From JBAZCI01 sp041671025 (GTDB lineage: Bacteria; Patescibacteriota; Patescibacteriia; UBA10025), in assembly GCA_041671025.1 (NCBI GenBank), contig JBAZCI010000012.1, positions 1 through 30,230 of the forward strand: DNA of 30,230 nt, given 5' to 3'. A program made the translations under genes and the position numbers. Of this stretch, positions 1-6,355 are shown piece by piece (position 1 is the first letter of the stretch; every line of letters begins with the position of its first letter). Under the pieces are notes generated by a model. It was given only the letters and a program-made list of their open reading frames with translations. It ran no database searches and had not been told where the DNA came from.

Positions 1-770
1 CCGATGAGATCCCTGCAAATACGACATTTGTCTCAGCGTCAACTCCCGGAACATACGATGCAGTCACAAACAAGGTGACGTGGAACATGGGCGCAGTAGC
101 TACGGGCAATTACATTTCATCCCTCGTAGTGAAAGTTGCTTCCCCGCTCGCAAACGGAACCAAGATCAACAATACCGCCACCATCGACAGCACGGAGACT
201 GACGTTCAAACCGCTACGGCACAAACGACAGTTTCCACCGGTCCCGTCCTCTCTGTCGAAAAGTTGGTCGATGTCCCTACAGCAAACCCCGGCCAGGAAG
301 TAAACTACAGCGTCAAAGTCACCAATAGCGGTACCGACACCGCACTCAATGTCCAGCTATCTGATACCCTCCCTGCCGGCTTTACCGCTAAAGACACAGG
401 TCTCGGCACGGTATCACACACATTCGGCAGTATCGAGGCGGGCAAGACAGTCGCAACAACATTTACCGTCATCATCGGTAGCAACGTCACCGCGGGTAAC
501 TTCCTTAATGTGGTTACGGTGACAGCCGACAATCACACTTCGGTAAATGCGCAAGTAGCGCTGAATGTTATCGTTCCGCAGGTACTCGGCGAGCAGGATG
601 TCATCGTTGATCCTCAGCCGCAGGTGCTCGGCGCTGAAACAACCTTGCCGGTTACCGGCATGGGAGCGCTCGGGAGCGCGTTTGCGACCAGTTCCTTTAT
701 CGGAACAGTAGCCGGAGTCGGCATCTACCTGAAGTCCCGGATGAGCGTGAAACGCAGAACAAAAAAATAA
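1..770 (+). CDS. DUF11-repeat surface protein with LPVTG sortase signal (5' partial)
   Basis: The reading frame is open from the first complete codon at position 3, so the N-terminus lies outside the window; the GTG at 75 is internal. The visible part holds the end of one and most of a second DUF11/CARDB-like beta-sandwich repeat; the second begins near the VLSVEKLVD segment and contains NPGQEVNYSVKVTNSGTDTA. A short linker with two QVLG motifs (579-593 and 621-635) follows. The protein ends with LPVTG (645-659), a hydrophobic helix, and a basic tail (KSRMSVKRRTKK). That arrangement is the classical cell-wall sorting signal, so sortase is expected to cut between T and G and link the protein to the envelope. 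No sortase is encoded in this window. The product is an exported structural or adhesive protein; its ligand is unknown. A hairpin terminator follows at 801. Confidence 0.85.
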   Translation, partial: DEIPANTTFVSASTPGTYDAVTNKVTWNMGAVATGNYISSLVVKVASPLANGTKINNTATIDSTETDVQTATAQTTVSTGPVLSVEKLVDVPTANPGQEVNYSVKVTNSGTDTALNVQLSDTLPAGFTAKDTGLGTVSHTFGSIEAGKTVATTFTVIIGSNVTAGNFLNVVTVTADNHTSVNAQVALNVIVPQVLGEQDVIVDPQPQVLGAETTLPVTGMGALGSAFATSSFIGTVAGVGIYLKSRMSVKRRTKK

Positions 771-800
771 GAATTCCGTAGGACATTCACGTCCCCATAT

Positions 801-829
801 CCCCGGCCCTACGTATAGGTCGGGGATTT
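801..829 (+). terminator. Possible rho-independent terminator after the LPVTG gene
   Basis: CCCCGGCCCTA and TAGGTCGGGG form a GC-rich imperfect hairpin followed by a short ATTTT run, 30 bp after the stop codon. The T-tract is short, so efficiency is uncertain. Confidence 0.5.
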
Positions 830-837
830 TGGTTATG

Positions 838-866
838 TTGACTATATACTGAAATACGCGTACAGT
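838..866 (+). promoter_or_regulatory. Sigma70-type promoter with overlapping ACGCGT palindromes
   Basis: TTGACT (838-843) is separated by 17 bp from TACAGT (861-866), a reasonable -35/-10 pair. The predicted transcript start near 873 leaves a leader of about 44 nt before the ATG at 917. Two ACGCGT palindromes (856-861 and 869-874) bracket the -10 box and the start point, a placement typical of a repressor operator; no matching regulator is identifiable here. Confidence 0.5.
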
Positions 867-916
867 AGACGCGTAAAAAAGAAATAACATTGCTGTTACT
901 ACTACAAGGAGATTCT

Positions 917-1231
917 ATGTCAGTTACACGGGCAATCGAGTTTGGCTCTGTCGTCCAGAAAACCGTCGACATCCCAAAAGATCATAACGTACTTGTCGGA
1001 GATTTTCTCAGAGAGTGCCAGATCAACATAGAGAGGAGGATCATTCTCTGCTTTGTTGATCAAGACACGCCGATCGTTATCTCTGATGATCAGCCAGTTA
1101 TACCGGGAAGCACGTTGTGTATACTGCCGACGTTTATGATCACCGGATGTACACTGCCTGCTCACGACGAAACCGACGCGTTAACGGAAGAAGCTGTTAA
1201 TGGAATGCTCCCCAATATAACTGGTGAGTAA
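917..1231 (+). CDS. Small unrecognised protein, possible beta-grasp fold
   Basis: I do not recognise this 104-residue protein. The start at 917 is chosen because AAGGAG lies 7-12 bp upstream; a TTG at 890 in the same frame would lie before that site. The pattern is an N-terminal beta-hairpin (residues ~3-18), a helix around VLVGDFLRECQ, strands at IILCFVDQ and TPIVISDDQPV, then PGSTLCILP. Hairpin, helix, strand, an acidic turn and a 'PG-x-hydrophobic-P' segment resemble ThiS/MoaD/ubiquitin-like beta-grasp proteins. However, there is no C-terminal GG, so it would not be a sulfur carrier or conjugated tag. The C-terminal 25 residues are acidic. It has no signal peptide or membrane segment. It is a single-gene unit with its own promoter and terminator. 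The fold assignment is an inference from pattern only. Confidence 0.7.
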   Translation: MSVTRAIEFGSVVQKTVDIPKDHNVLVGDFLRECQINIERRIILCFVDQDTPIVISDDQPVIPGSTLCILPTFMITGCTLPAHDETDALTEEAVNGMLPNITGE

Positions 1232-1275
1232 AGCACCAATCCGTGCGTTAATACCAAAAAATCAAATCTGACCCT

Positions 1276-1302
1276 GAACGAGAGTATTCTCGTTCTTTTT
1301 TT
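1276..1302 (+). terminator. Rho-independent terminator
   Basis: A perfect 8-bp stem GAACGAGA/TCTCGTTC with the loop GTAT is followed directly by seven T. It ends the 917-1231 transcript. The opposite strand lacks an adjacent T-tract, so it is not an obvious terminator for the converging operon. Confidence 0.92.
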
Positions 1303-1327
1303 ACCCTACACACTACCAAACGAGCGC

Positions 1328-1705
1328 TTATGCCAGCTTGCTGATGACAATCTGGATCAACTCCTGCAACTTCACTGAGGCTTTTTTGATCAACGTATAT
1401 CCCGCTTCGGCGACTATTTCCCGTACTTTTGGATCATCGGCAAAGTTAGTCAAAATAATTACAGGTAACTTCCTCCCCCACTCAGCTTCTCTCAATTTAT
1501 GAATCAGGTCCATACCGTGCATACGGGGCATAATAACATCAACGAGTAGCAGATCAGGATGAAGATCCTCCAACATGGCCAGCCCCTGTTCGCCGTTTAT
1601 CGCCTCATGAACTTCGATACCCTCTTTTTTGAGTTCAATACCGATAATTTTCCGTATTGATTCATCATCTTCCACGATGAGTACTTTTTTTTGATGGGTT
1701 TTCAT
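1328..1705 (-). CDS. Single-domain response regulator (CheY-like receiver)
   Basis: A 125-residue receiver domain with no output domain. The acidic pair is D13-D14 (VEDDE), the phospho-acceptor is D56 (LLLVDVIMP), the switch Thr is T86 (VIILTN) and the conserved Lys is K107 (LIKKAS). All catalytic positions are present, so it should accept phosphate from a histidine kinase. The start is the ATG at 1705 beginning MKTHQKKVLIVEDD; an in-frame extension to 1780 would overlap the upstream gene and add a non-conserved leader. It is the last gene of the long operon, 10 bp after the dCache-HAMP gene, so it is probably the receiver of that signalling set. With no effector domain it would act through protein contact, as CheY or Spo0F do. 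The partner kinase is not in this window. Confidence 0.95.
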   Translation of the reverse strand: MKTHQKKVLIVEDDESIRKIIGIELKKEGIEVHEAINGEQGLAMLEDLHPDLLLVDVIMPRMHGMDLIHKLREAEWGRKLPVIILTNFADDPKVREIVAEAGYTLIKKASVKLQELIQIVISKLA

Positions 1706-1715
1706 GTGTAATATA

Positions 1716-2891
1716 TTAACGTTCAGATTTGGTATCTTGAGGCTCGTGAGTATCTTCCGGATGCGGAGTGATACGCACATGCGAATGTCGAATGGCGTCA
1801 GTCATCTTGTCAAACGTGCGCGAGAGCGCCCCGATTTCATCAGGCGACTTGGTTCCTACACGGTGCTCAAGATGACCTTTTGCGATGATTTCTGCACCGC
1901 GTTCAAGTGCGATGATCGGCGCACTTATTTTTTTACCTAGTACAAATGCGATAATAAATACCGCAAGATCAATACCCAGACTAAGGAAAGTCAAAAACCA
2001 TCCGAGTTCGCTTGAAGTTGAACTGGTTTCTGTTTTTTCAATTTCTGCCAACACGCACCACTTCATTGAATCAATGTATGCATGCACGCCAAAAACATCT
2101 ATATTTCGATAATTGGTGTACTCATGTATGATTTGAAATTGTGAATTATCTGCATCAGAATCTTCCTGTGCCACCGAAACACCGGAAAAACAGTCCTGCG
2201 AACTCTCGGTGTTTATCCGCTGGTGATACGCTAATGATGAAAAATACGCAGACGGACTTGCCATGAGCCCTTCTGTGTTAACCAAGTACGTCTCCCCCGT
2301 TTTTCCCAGTCCCGTACGATCGGCAAGAATGCTATACAGCTTATCAGGAATATAAGACGCCACGATAAAACCCTGAAATTCTTTTTGAAATAGTATCGGC
2401 GAAGTTACCGTATAGACAATCGAATCATCCGTAACATCAGTGGGCTCGAATATCATTGGCACGCTTCTCGCATTTGTAAAAAATTCTTCTCCGCTCATGT
2501 CAGTACCAATTTCCGACTCGAGCGTTGAAGCAATTATTTTTCCACGCATATCTACAACGGCAACTCGATCAAGCTCCTTCACAACCGGCAATTTATTTAC
2601 CCGCAAGTGCTGAGATAATTGATCCGGCAAGCAACCCGCAGTACCGGCATTAATCGTGTACAGGCACTCTGAGATCAGACCGTCTGACGAAAAATCCGCC
2701 ATTCGGCCTTTCATACTCGCTAAGTATGTTTCTATATGTCCCGCACGAGAACGGATCGTCGTATCCAGTGAATGCACCGTATCAATACGCAAATTGATCA
2801 CTGAATACGCATAAAAAGTGCCGGCTCCTATACCAGTCAGCAACATCCCCGGGATAAGGAAAGAAAGGAGGATGCGGGTTCTAATAGTCAT
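1716..2891 (-). CDS. Membrane sensor with extracytoplasmic dCache-like domain and HAMP, no kinase domain
   Basis: A 391-residue protein. The first transmembrane helix is at ~8-30, the extracytoplasmic region at ~31-293 has the organisation of a double Cache sensor (RVAVVDMRGKIIAST, then SIVYTVTSPILF, then GETYLVNTEGLMASP), the second helix is at ~296-319, and a HAMP domain follows at ~322-368 (ISAPIIALERGAEIIAKG...DEIGALSRTFDKM). After HAMP only a 23-residue hydrophilic tail remains. Proteins with this front half normally continue into a HisKA/HATPase, chemoreceptor or cyclase domain. Here the output is missing, and a separate HisKA fragment is encoded 6 bp upstream. It probably binds a small extracellular ligand and passes a conformational signal to another protein. 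The stop codon is clean, with no kinase sequence beyond it before the receiver gene. Confidence 0.9.
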   Translation of the reverse strand: MTIRTRILLSFLIPGMLLTGIGAGTFYAYSVINLRIDTVHSLDTTIRSRAGHIETYLASMKGRMADFSSDGLISECLYTINAGTAGCLPDQLSQHLRVNKLPVVKELDRVAVVDMRGKIIASTLESEIGTDMSGEEFFTNARSVPMIFEPTDVTDDSIVYTVTSPILFQKEFQGFIVASYIPDKLYSILADRTGLGKTGETYLVNTEGLMASPSAYFSSLAYHQRINTESSQDCFSGVSVAQEDSDADNSQFQIIHEYTNYRNIDVFGVHAYIDSMKWCVLAEIEKTETSSTSSELGWFLTFLSLGIDLAVFIIAFVLGKKISAPIIALERGAEIIAKGHLEHRVGTKSPDEIGALSRTFDKMTDAIRHSHVRITPHPEDTHEPQDTKSER

Positions 2892-2897
2892 ACACGG

Positions 2898-3149
2898 TTA
2901 TGGCTTATGAGTTAACGCTGATTGTTCAGTGTCCGTCAGTGACCTGCGGGCATCACCAAGTAACTGATCAATCAGTTGAACCGCTTGTGTACTGGCCCGG
3001 TGTATCTCTTCGAGGTACTCTTTTTGTTCAGGAGAAATTGTCCCGCCCATTCCGGTAAGCAGCCCCTCGGAATACAGATTAATGGTGGTAAGGGGGGCCT
3101 TGAGCTTATGCTCGACGTGCCTGAGAAAATCGCTTGAGAGTTGAGTCAT
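2898..3149 (-). CDS. Stand-alone HisKA (dimerisation/phospho-acceptor) domain protein
   Basis: An 83-residue soluble protein. Residues ~6-68 match a HisKA four-helix hairpin: FLRHVEHKLKAPLTTINLYS carries the H-box, with H14 the candidate phosphorylated histidine, followed by the second helix (EQKEYLEEIHRASTQAVQLIDQLLGDAR). The residue after the His, normally Glu and important for phosphotransfer and phosphatase chemistry, is Lys (K15). There is no HATPase domain, so it cannot phosphorylate itself. It could dimerise with, or be phosphorylated by, a kinase encoded elsewhere, act as an Hpt-like relay, or be a decaying remnant. It lies between the TAG-interrupted gene (9 bp) and the dCache-HAMP gene (6 bp), in the same operon as a receiver. 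The HisKA call is firm; the role is open. Confidence 0.85.
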   Translation of the reverse strand: MTQLSSDFLRHVEHKLKAPLTTINLYSEGLLTGMGGTISPEQKEYLEEIHRASTQAVQLIDQLLGDARRSLTDTEQSALTHKP

Positions 3150-3158
3150 ATATGCGTG

Positions 3159-3632
3159 TTATTGTACCGGTTCCCATGATACCACGGTCCCGCAATACGG
3201 AAACAGCGTGAGACAACATCCATCTGATGTCGATCTGCACACTTTTGAAAATGTCACCTTAATATCATTGCCGATATATGCCCGAACCTGTTCTTTCATT
3301 GAGTCGTACGCCCCAAATCCGATTTCAAATCCTTCGGTAGTTAATATACCGTAGGATTCACTCGGTGTTCGATATCCTTTAACAAACACTTTCCCGCTGG
3401 CGTTAATGTCAGCATTCGTGACCGGAGAGCTTGACTAATTTGTAGATTCATTAAGTACAGTAGCATTCGTATTATTCGTTACCGGCGCTGTATTACTATT
3501 GACTACCGAATTGTTACTATTTGAAGTTTCTGTACTCGTGTTCAGATTTTTCATCAATGCTGCAACACCAATCCCCGCACCAATAAGAACAAGAACTGCG
3601 ACGAGGACGATAATACTTTTTGAGCGTTGCAT
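3159..3632 (-). pseudogene. Membrane-anchored small protein interrupted by an in-frame TAG
   Basis: From the ATG at 3632 the frame encodes a basic start and one transmembrane helix (SIIVLVAVLVLIGAGIGVAAL), then an Asn/Ser/Thr-rich linker. It meets a TAG at 3435-3437 after 65 residues. Directly after the stop, in the same frame, the linker composition continues (SSSPVTNADINASG) and runs into a compact beta-rich domain of about 76 residues containing four cysteines (VCRSTSDGCCLTLFPYC), ending at a TAA at 3159-3161. Without the TAG the product would be 157 residues: anchor, linker, extracytoplasmic domain. A nonsense mutation, a base-calling error and real readthrough are all possible. I do not recognise the C-terminal domain. 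It sits in the operon between the LOG-family gene (12 bp) and the HisKA gene (9 bp). Confidence 0.75.
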
Positions 3633-3644
3633 AAAATGTGTTGG

Positions 3645-4325
3645 TTATGCTTTTGTAATAAATGATGAAAGAATTTTAGTCGCTGAAGCGGCAGTATCAA
3701 AAAACTGTATTTCTTTCAAAAATTCTGCAGGCAAACAGCCCATGCTTTTCATCGAAGAAAGCAAAGGGATCCAATACTGGCTCACAAACAATGCCTGAGG
3801 CGGCTGTTCGGGGTGATACCGCCGATTATGCAGATGAACAACCGCGCGCATGAGAATCATGAGGGTGCCAACGCCACCGCGAAAAACAAAAATAAACGGT
3901 GAACACGTGGCGAGCAGCTCTGTTCGTGCTGGAGGCGCATTTACAATGGACAGTAAACTTCTATGCGTCGACGCAGGCTTGAGCTCTGGGAAAATAATTC
4001 CGACAGATTTTTCTTGGGCACCCATTGAGGCGGATTCCATGATCCCCCCGTTCCTCCCGCCGGTCAGGACAATCCCCCCTTGCTGTGCAACATATTCAGC
4101 AAGTTGTCGCGCTTCTGTGCATTGTGAATGAGCAATATCTAAACTGCCGCTTCCATTTATTGCCGTCACAAACCCCTGGCTCTCATACGTCAGTAGCTGA
4201 GTTTTTGAAGATGCATGGATGCGTACCCATCCATTAGCCCGCTTCAGCTCTGCCTCTTGGAGCGACTCGCCGACTACTCGTCTTTTCTTTTTTGCAAAAT
4301 ATTTGTTCATACGAGTACGGTACAT
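3645..4325 (-). CDS. LOG/TIGR00725-like Rossmann protein with altered catalytic motif
   Basis: A 226-residue protein with the Rossmann core of the LOG (lysine decarboxylase-like) family: the first strand is around residues 50-60, GGIVLTGGRNGGIMESASMGA is at ~83-103, and the FRGGVGTLMI segment is at 148-157. LOG enzymes remove ribose 5'-phosphate from nucleoside monophosphates and use a PGGxGTxxE motif; here Pro is R149 and the Glu is I157, so the standard phosphoribohydrolase activity is doubtful. The nucleotide-binding GG-x-x-GG loop is kept. It may be a nucleotide-binding or sensing relative. The start at 4325 lies 3 bp after the permease stop; a second Met at residue 6 is an alternative. 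The first 20 residues are strongly basic. The link to the transporter and sensor genes is only by operon position. Confidence 0.8.
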   Translation of the reverse strand: MYRTRMNKYFAKKKRRVVGESLQEAELKRANGWVRIHASSKTQLLTYESQGFVTAINGSGSLDIAHSQCTEARQLAEYVAQQGGIVLTGGRNGGIMESASMGAQEKSVGIIFPELKPASTHRSLLSIVNAPPARTELLATCSPFIFVFRGGVGTLMILMRAVVHLHNRRYHPEQPPQALFVSQYWIPLLSSMKSMGCLPAEFLKEIQFFDTAASATKILSSFITKA

Positions 4326-4328
4326 GAA

Positions 4329-5579
4329 TTATTCATAACGCAGAGCATCGAGCGGATTGATTTTTGCCGCCCGACGGGCTGGATAGATACCGGTAACTAC
4401 GCTGACCATAAATACAATAAACACAACGGCGGCCAAAAATATGAGCGGATAATAGAAAATATCAACCGGCTCCCCGCCTACACGTTTTGCCAAAAAAACT
4501 AATGCGGCATTAACGAGCTCCGCTAATCCTATGCCCAACCCTATCCCCACTAATCCGCCGGTGAGTCCGATCAGCACTGCTTCGGTGAGGAACAGCCGAT
4601 AAATATCACCAGATGTCGAGCCCAGCGACTTCATGAGACCGATTTCACGAGTGCGTTCAAGCAATGACACTGTCAACGTGTTCAATGCGCCCATTGCCGC
4701 AACAAACATCGCAATAGCTCCAAATGCTCCGACAATCGCCTGAAAAATTAAAAAGATCTTATCAATTTGCCCGACAGTATCTGCGATCGAATCAACCTGA
4801 TATCCCATCGCTTCAATCTGCTTGCGCACTTCGGGTAACTTCGACTCATCCTCAACTTTTATTTTGGCCAAATTATATTCTTTATCATCTACTGCTCCAA
4901 CTTTTACTTTTGCCTGCTGGTAATCAGGTTTAAACCCAAGGGTTTCAAGAAATTTGATCGGCGTATAGATAATGCTTAAATCATCCGTATCTTCGATGAT
5001 CCCTCGAACCTTTACCGGAACCTCTTTTGATATCAAATCCTCTTCTTGTGTTCCCTCAATCACACTCGGCACCAGTACTTTGAGTGTAAGGTCTCGACCA
5101 ATAGCATCAGTAGAATTTTCAAAACCGATCAGGCCGACAGCTGTCGCGGTAATGATAATTTCCTGGGCTTCAGATCCGCTAAATTCCTCCCCGCTTGAAA
5201 CTTTAACACCTTCAATTGATAAAAAGCTGGGTTCGATCCCGTAGATCGCCGCATCTGTCACTGCCTCATTTTGCGCAATTTGACCGGACAAGCTGAGTGA
5301 TGGACTCACTTTATCAACACTATTCAGTTGTTGGAATTGATCGATCGTCTCATCGTTTAATTTCAATAATGTCGACTCGCCTTTCGACACATCAAGCACG
5401 GTCAACGCTTCAACATTCGTGATCTGATTACGAATGAGCTGTTGCAACCCAAATCCGAAAGATACGAGGAAAACTACAAGAGCAATACCTACGGCCATGC
5501 CGCCGATCGTCAGAAAGCTCCGCAATTTTCGCTTGCCTAAATTAGAGAATGAAAGATAGAGAATGTAGCTTAAGCGCAT
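4329..5579 (-). CDS. ABC transporter permease, MacB/FtsX type
   Basis: A 416-residue permease with the MacB/LolCE/FtsX architecture. TM1 is at ~22-44 after a basic RKLRSFLTI stretch, a large extracytoplasmic MacB-PCD-like domain is at ~45-272, then TM2 at ~275-299, a cytoplasmic coupling segment ERTREIGLMKSLGS at 308-321, TM3 at ~333-357 and TM4 at ~377-399, ending with the family tail YPARRAAKINPLDALRYE. Such permeases do not move solutes through a channel; they transmit ATPase motion to extracytoplasmic partners or extrude peptides and lipoproteins. The ATPase gene is 3 bp upstream, so the pair forms one transporter. Co-transcription with the giant surface protein suggests a role in its export, assembly or release, but that is inference. 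No outer-membrane or membrane-fusion partner is encoded nearby. Confidence 0.94.
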   Translation of the reverse strand: MRLSYILYLSFSNLGKRKLRSFLTIGGMAVGIALVVFLVSFGFGLQQLIRNQITNVEALTVLDVSKGESTLLKLNDETIDQFQQLNSVDKVSPSLSLSGQIAQNEAVTDAAIYGIEPSFLSIEGVKVSSGEEFSGSEAQEIIITATAVGLIGFENSTDAIGRDLTLKVLVPSVIEGTQEEDLISKEVPVKVRGIIEDTDDLSIIYTPIKFLETLGFKPDYQQAKVKVGAVDDKEYNLAKIKVEDESKLPEVRKQIEAMGYQVDSIADTVGQIDKIFLIFQAIVGAFGAIAMFVAAMGALNTLTVSLLERTREIGLMKSLGSTSGDIYRLFLTEAVLIGLTGGLVGIGLGIGLAELVNAALVFLAKRVGGEPVDIFYYPLIFLAAVVFIVFMVSVVTGIYPARRAAKINPLDALRYE

Positions 5580-5582
5580 ATG

Positions 5583-6344
5583 CTATACAATCAGCTGTTC
5601 ACTCCCCTGAACGATTGTGCCATCACGAACATATATCGTCCGAGACGCGTAGCGCACATAATCGATATTGTGTGTAACCATAATAACGGTTTTGTGCAGA
5701 CGCTCATTCAAGTCCTTAAAAATATTCATTACCTTGTCGGCAGAAACGCTGTCCAGATTACCGGTGGGCTCGTCTGCGACGACAATAGGCGGATCATTAA
5801 TCAACGCGCGGGCGAGCGAAACCTTTTGCTGTTGGCCTCCTGATAATTCAGTGGGCATATACGCCGCATGATCATCCATCCCCACCTTGGTAAGTTGCTC
5901 GAGGGCTCGCTTCAATCGTTCTTTTTTACGCACTTTATTGATAGCTAGCGGTAAAGAGGTATTCTGCAAAACGTCGAGTGAGCGCACCCAGTCGGCTTTT
6001 TGAAATATCACTCCAAAATTGTGATATCGGATTTTGGATATTTGATCGATTTTCTTATTGGTGATATCGATTCCGTTCATGACCACTTTGCCGGTTGTCG
6101 AGGGTTCCAGTCCGAGAAGAATATTAAGTAAGGTTGACTTACCCGAACCTGAAGGGCCTAAAATAATGATAAATTCCTCAGGCATGATCGCGATATTAAT
6201 ATCGTGAAGAACATGCATGAGATTTTTTCCCACCTTAAACGACTTGGTGACATTCGTAACCTCTAAAAGCGGCTTACCGCGTGATACTTTTTTTGCGGAT
6301 GCAGAAGAATTCGTGTCTGGCGTAATAGCTGTTTGTTTTTTCAT
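5583..6344 (-). CDS. ABC transporter ATP-binding protein, LolD/MacB type
   Basis: A 253-residue ATPase. Walker A is GPSGSGKST (63-71), the Q-loop is Q115, the signature is LSGGQQQKVSLARAL (from 167), Walker B is IVVADE (187-192) followed by PTGNLDS, and the switch His is H225. The PTGNLDS D-loop and the overall length place it in the MacB/LolD/FtsE group that pairs with MacB-type permeases, and such a permease gene begins 3 bp after its stop codon. The first ~24 residues (Ser/Ala/Lys-rich) are a non-conserved extension. It starts 11 bp after the stop of the giant surface protein, so it is very likely translated from the same mRNA. Function: ATP hydrolysis powering the adjacent permease at the cytoplasmic face. 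Confidence 0.95.
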   Translation of the reverse strand: MKKQTAITPDTNSSASAKKVSRGKPLLEVTNVTKSFKVGKNLMHVLHDINIAIMPEEFIIILGPSGSGKSTLLNILLGLEPSTTGKVVMNGIDITNKKIDQISKIRYHNFGVIFQKADWVRSLDVLQNTSLPLAINKVRKKERLKRALEQLTKVGMDDHAAYMPTELSGGQQQKVSLARALINDPPIVVADEPTGNLDSVSADKVMNIFKDLNERLHKTVIMVTHNIDYVRYASRTIYVRDGTIVQGSEQLIV

Positions 6345-6355
6345 GTAAAAATTAC

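Noticed and set aside
414..890. 158-codon minus-strand frame opposite the LPVTG gene
   Set aside because: It is antisense to a clear DUF11 protein with a sorting signal and crosses the terminator.
2898..3149. Complete histidine kinase
   Set aside because: Only the HisKA hairpin is present; no HATPase N, G1 or G2 box appears in any frame nearby.
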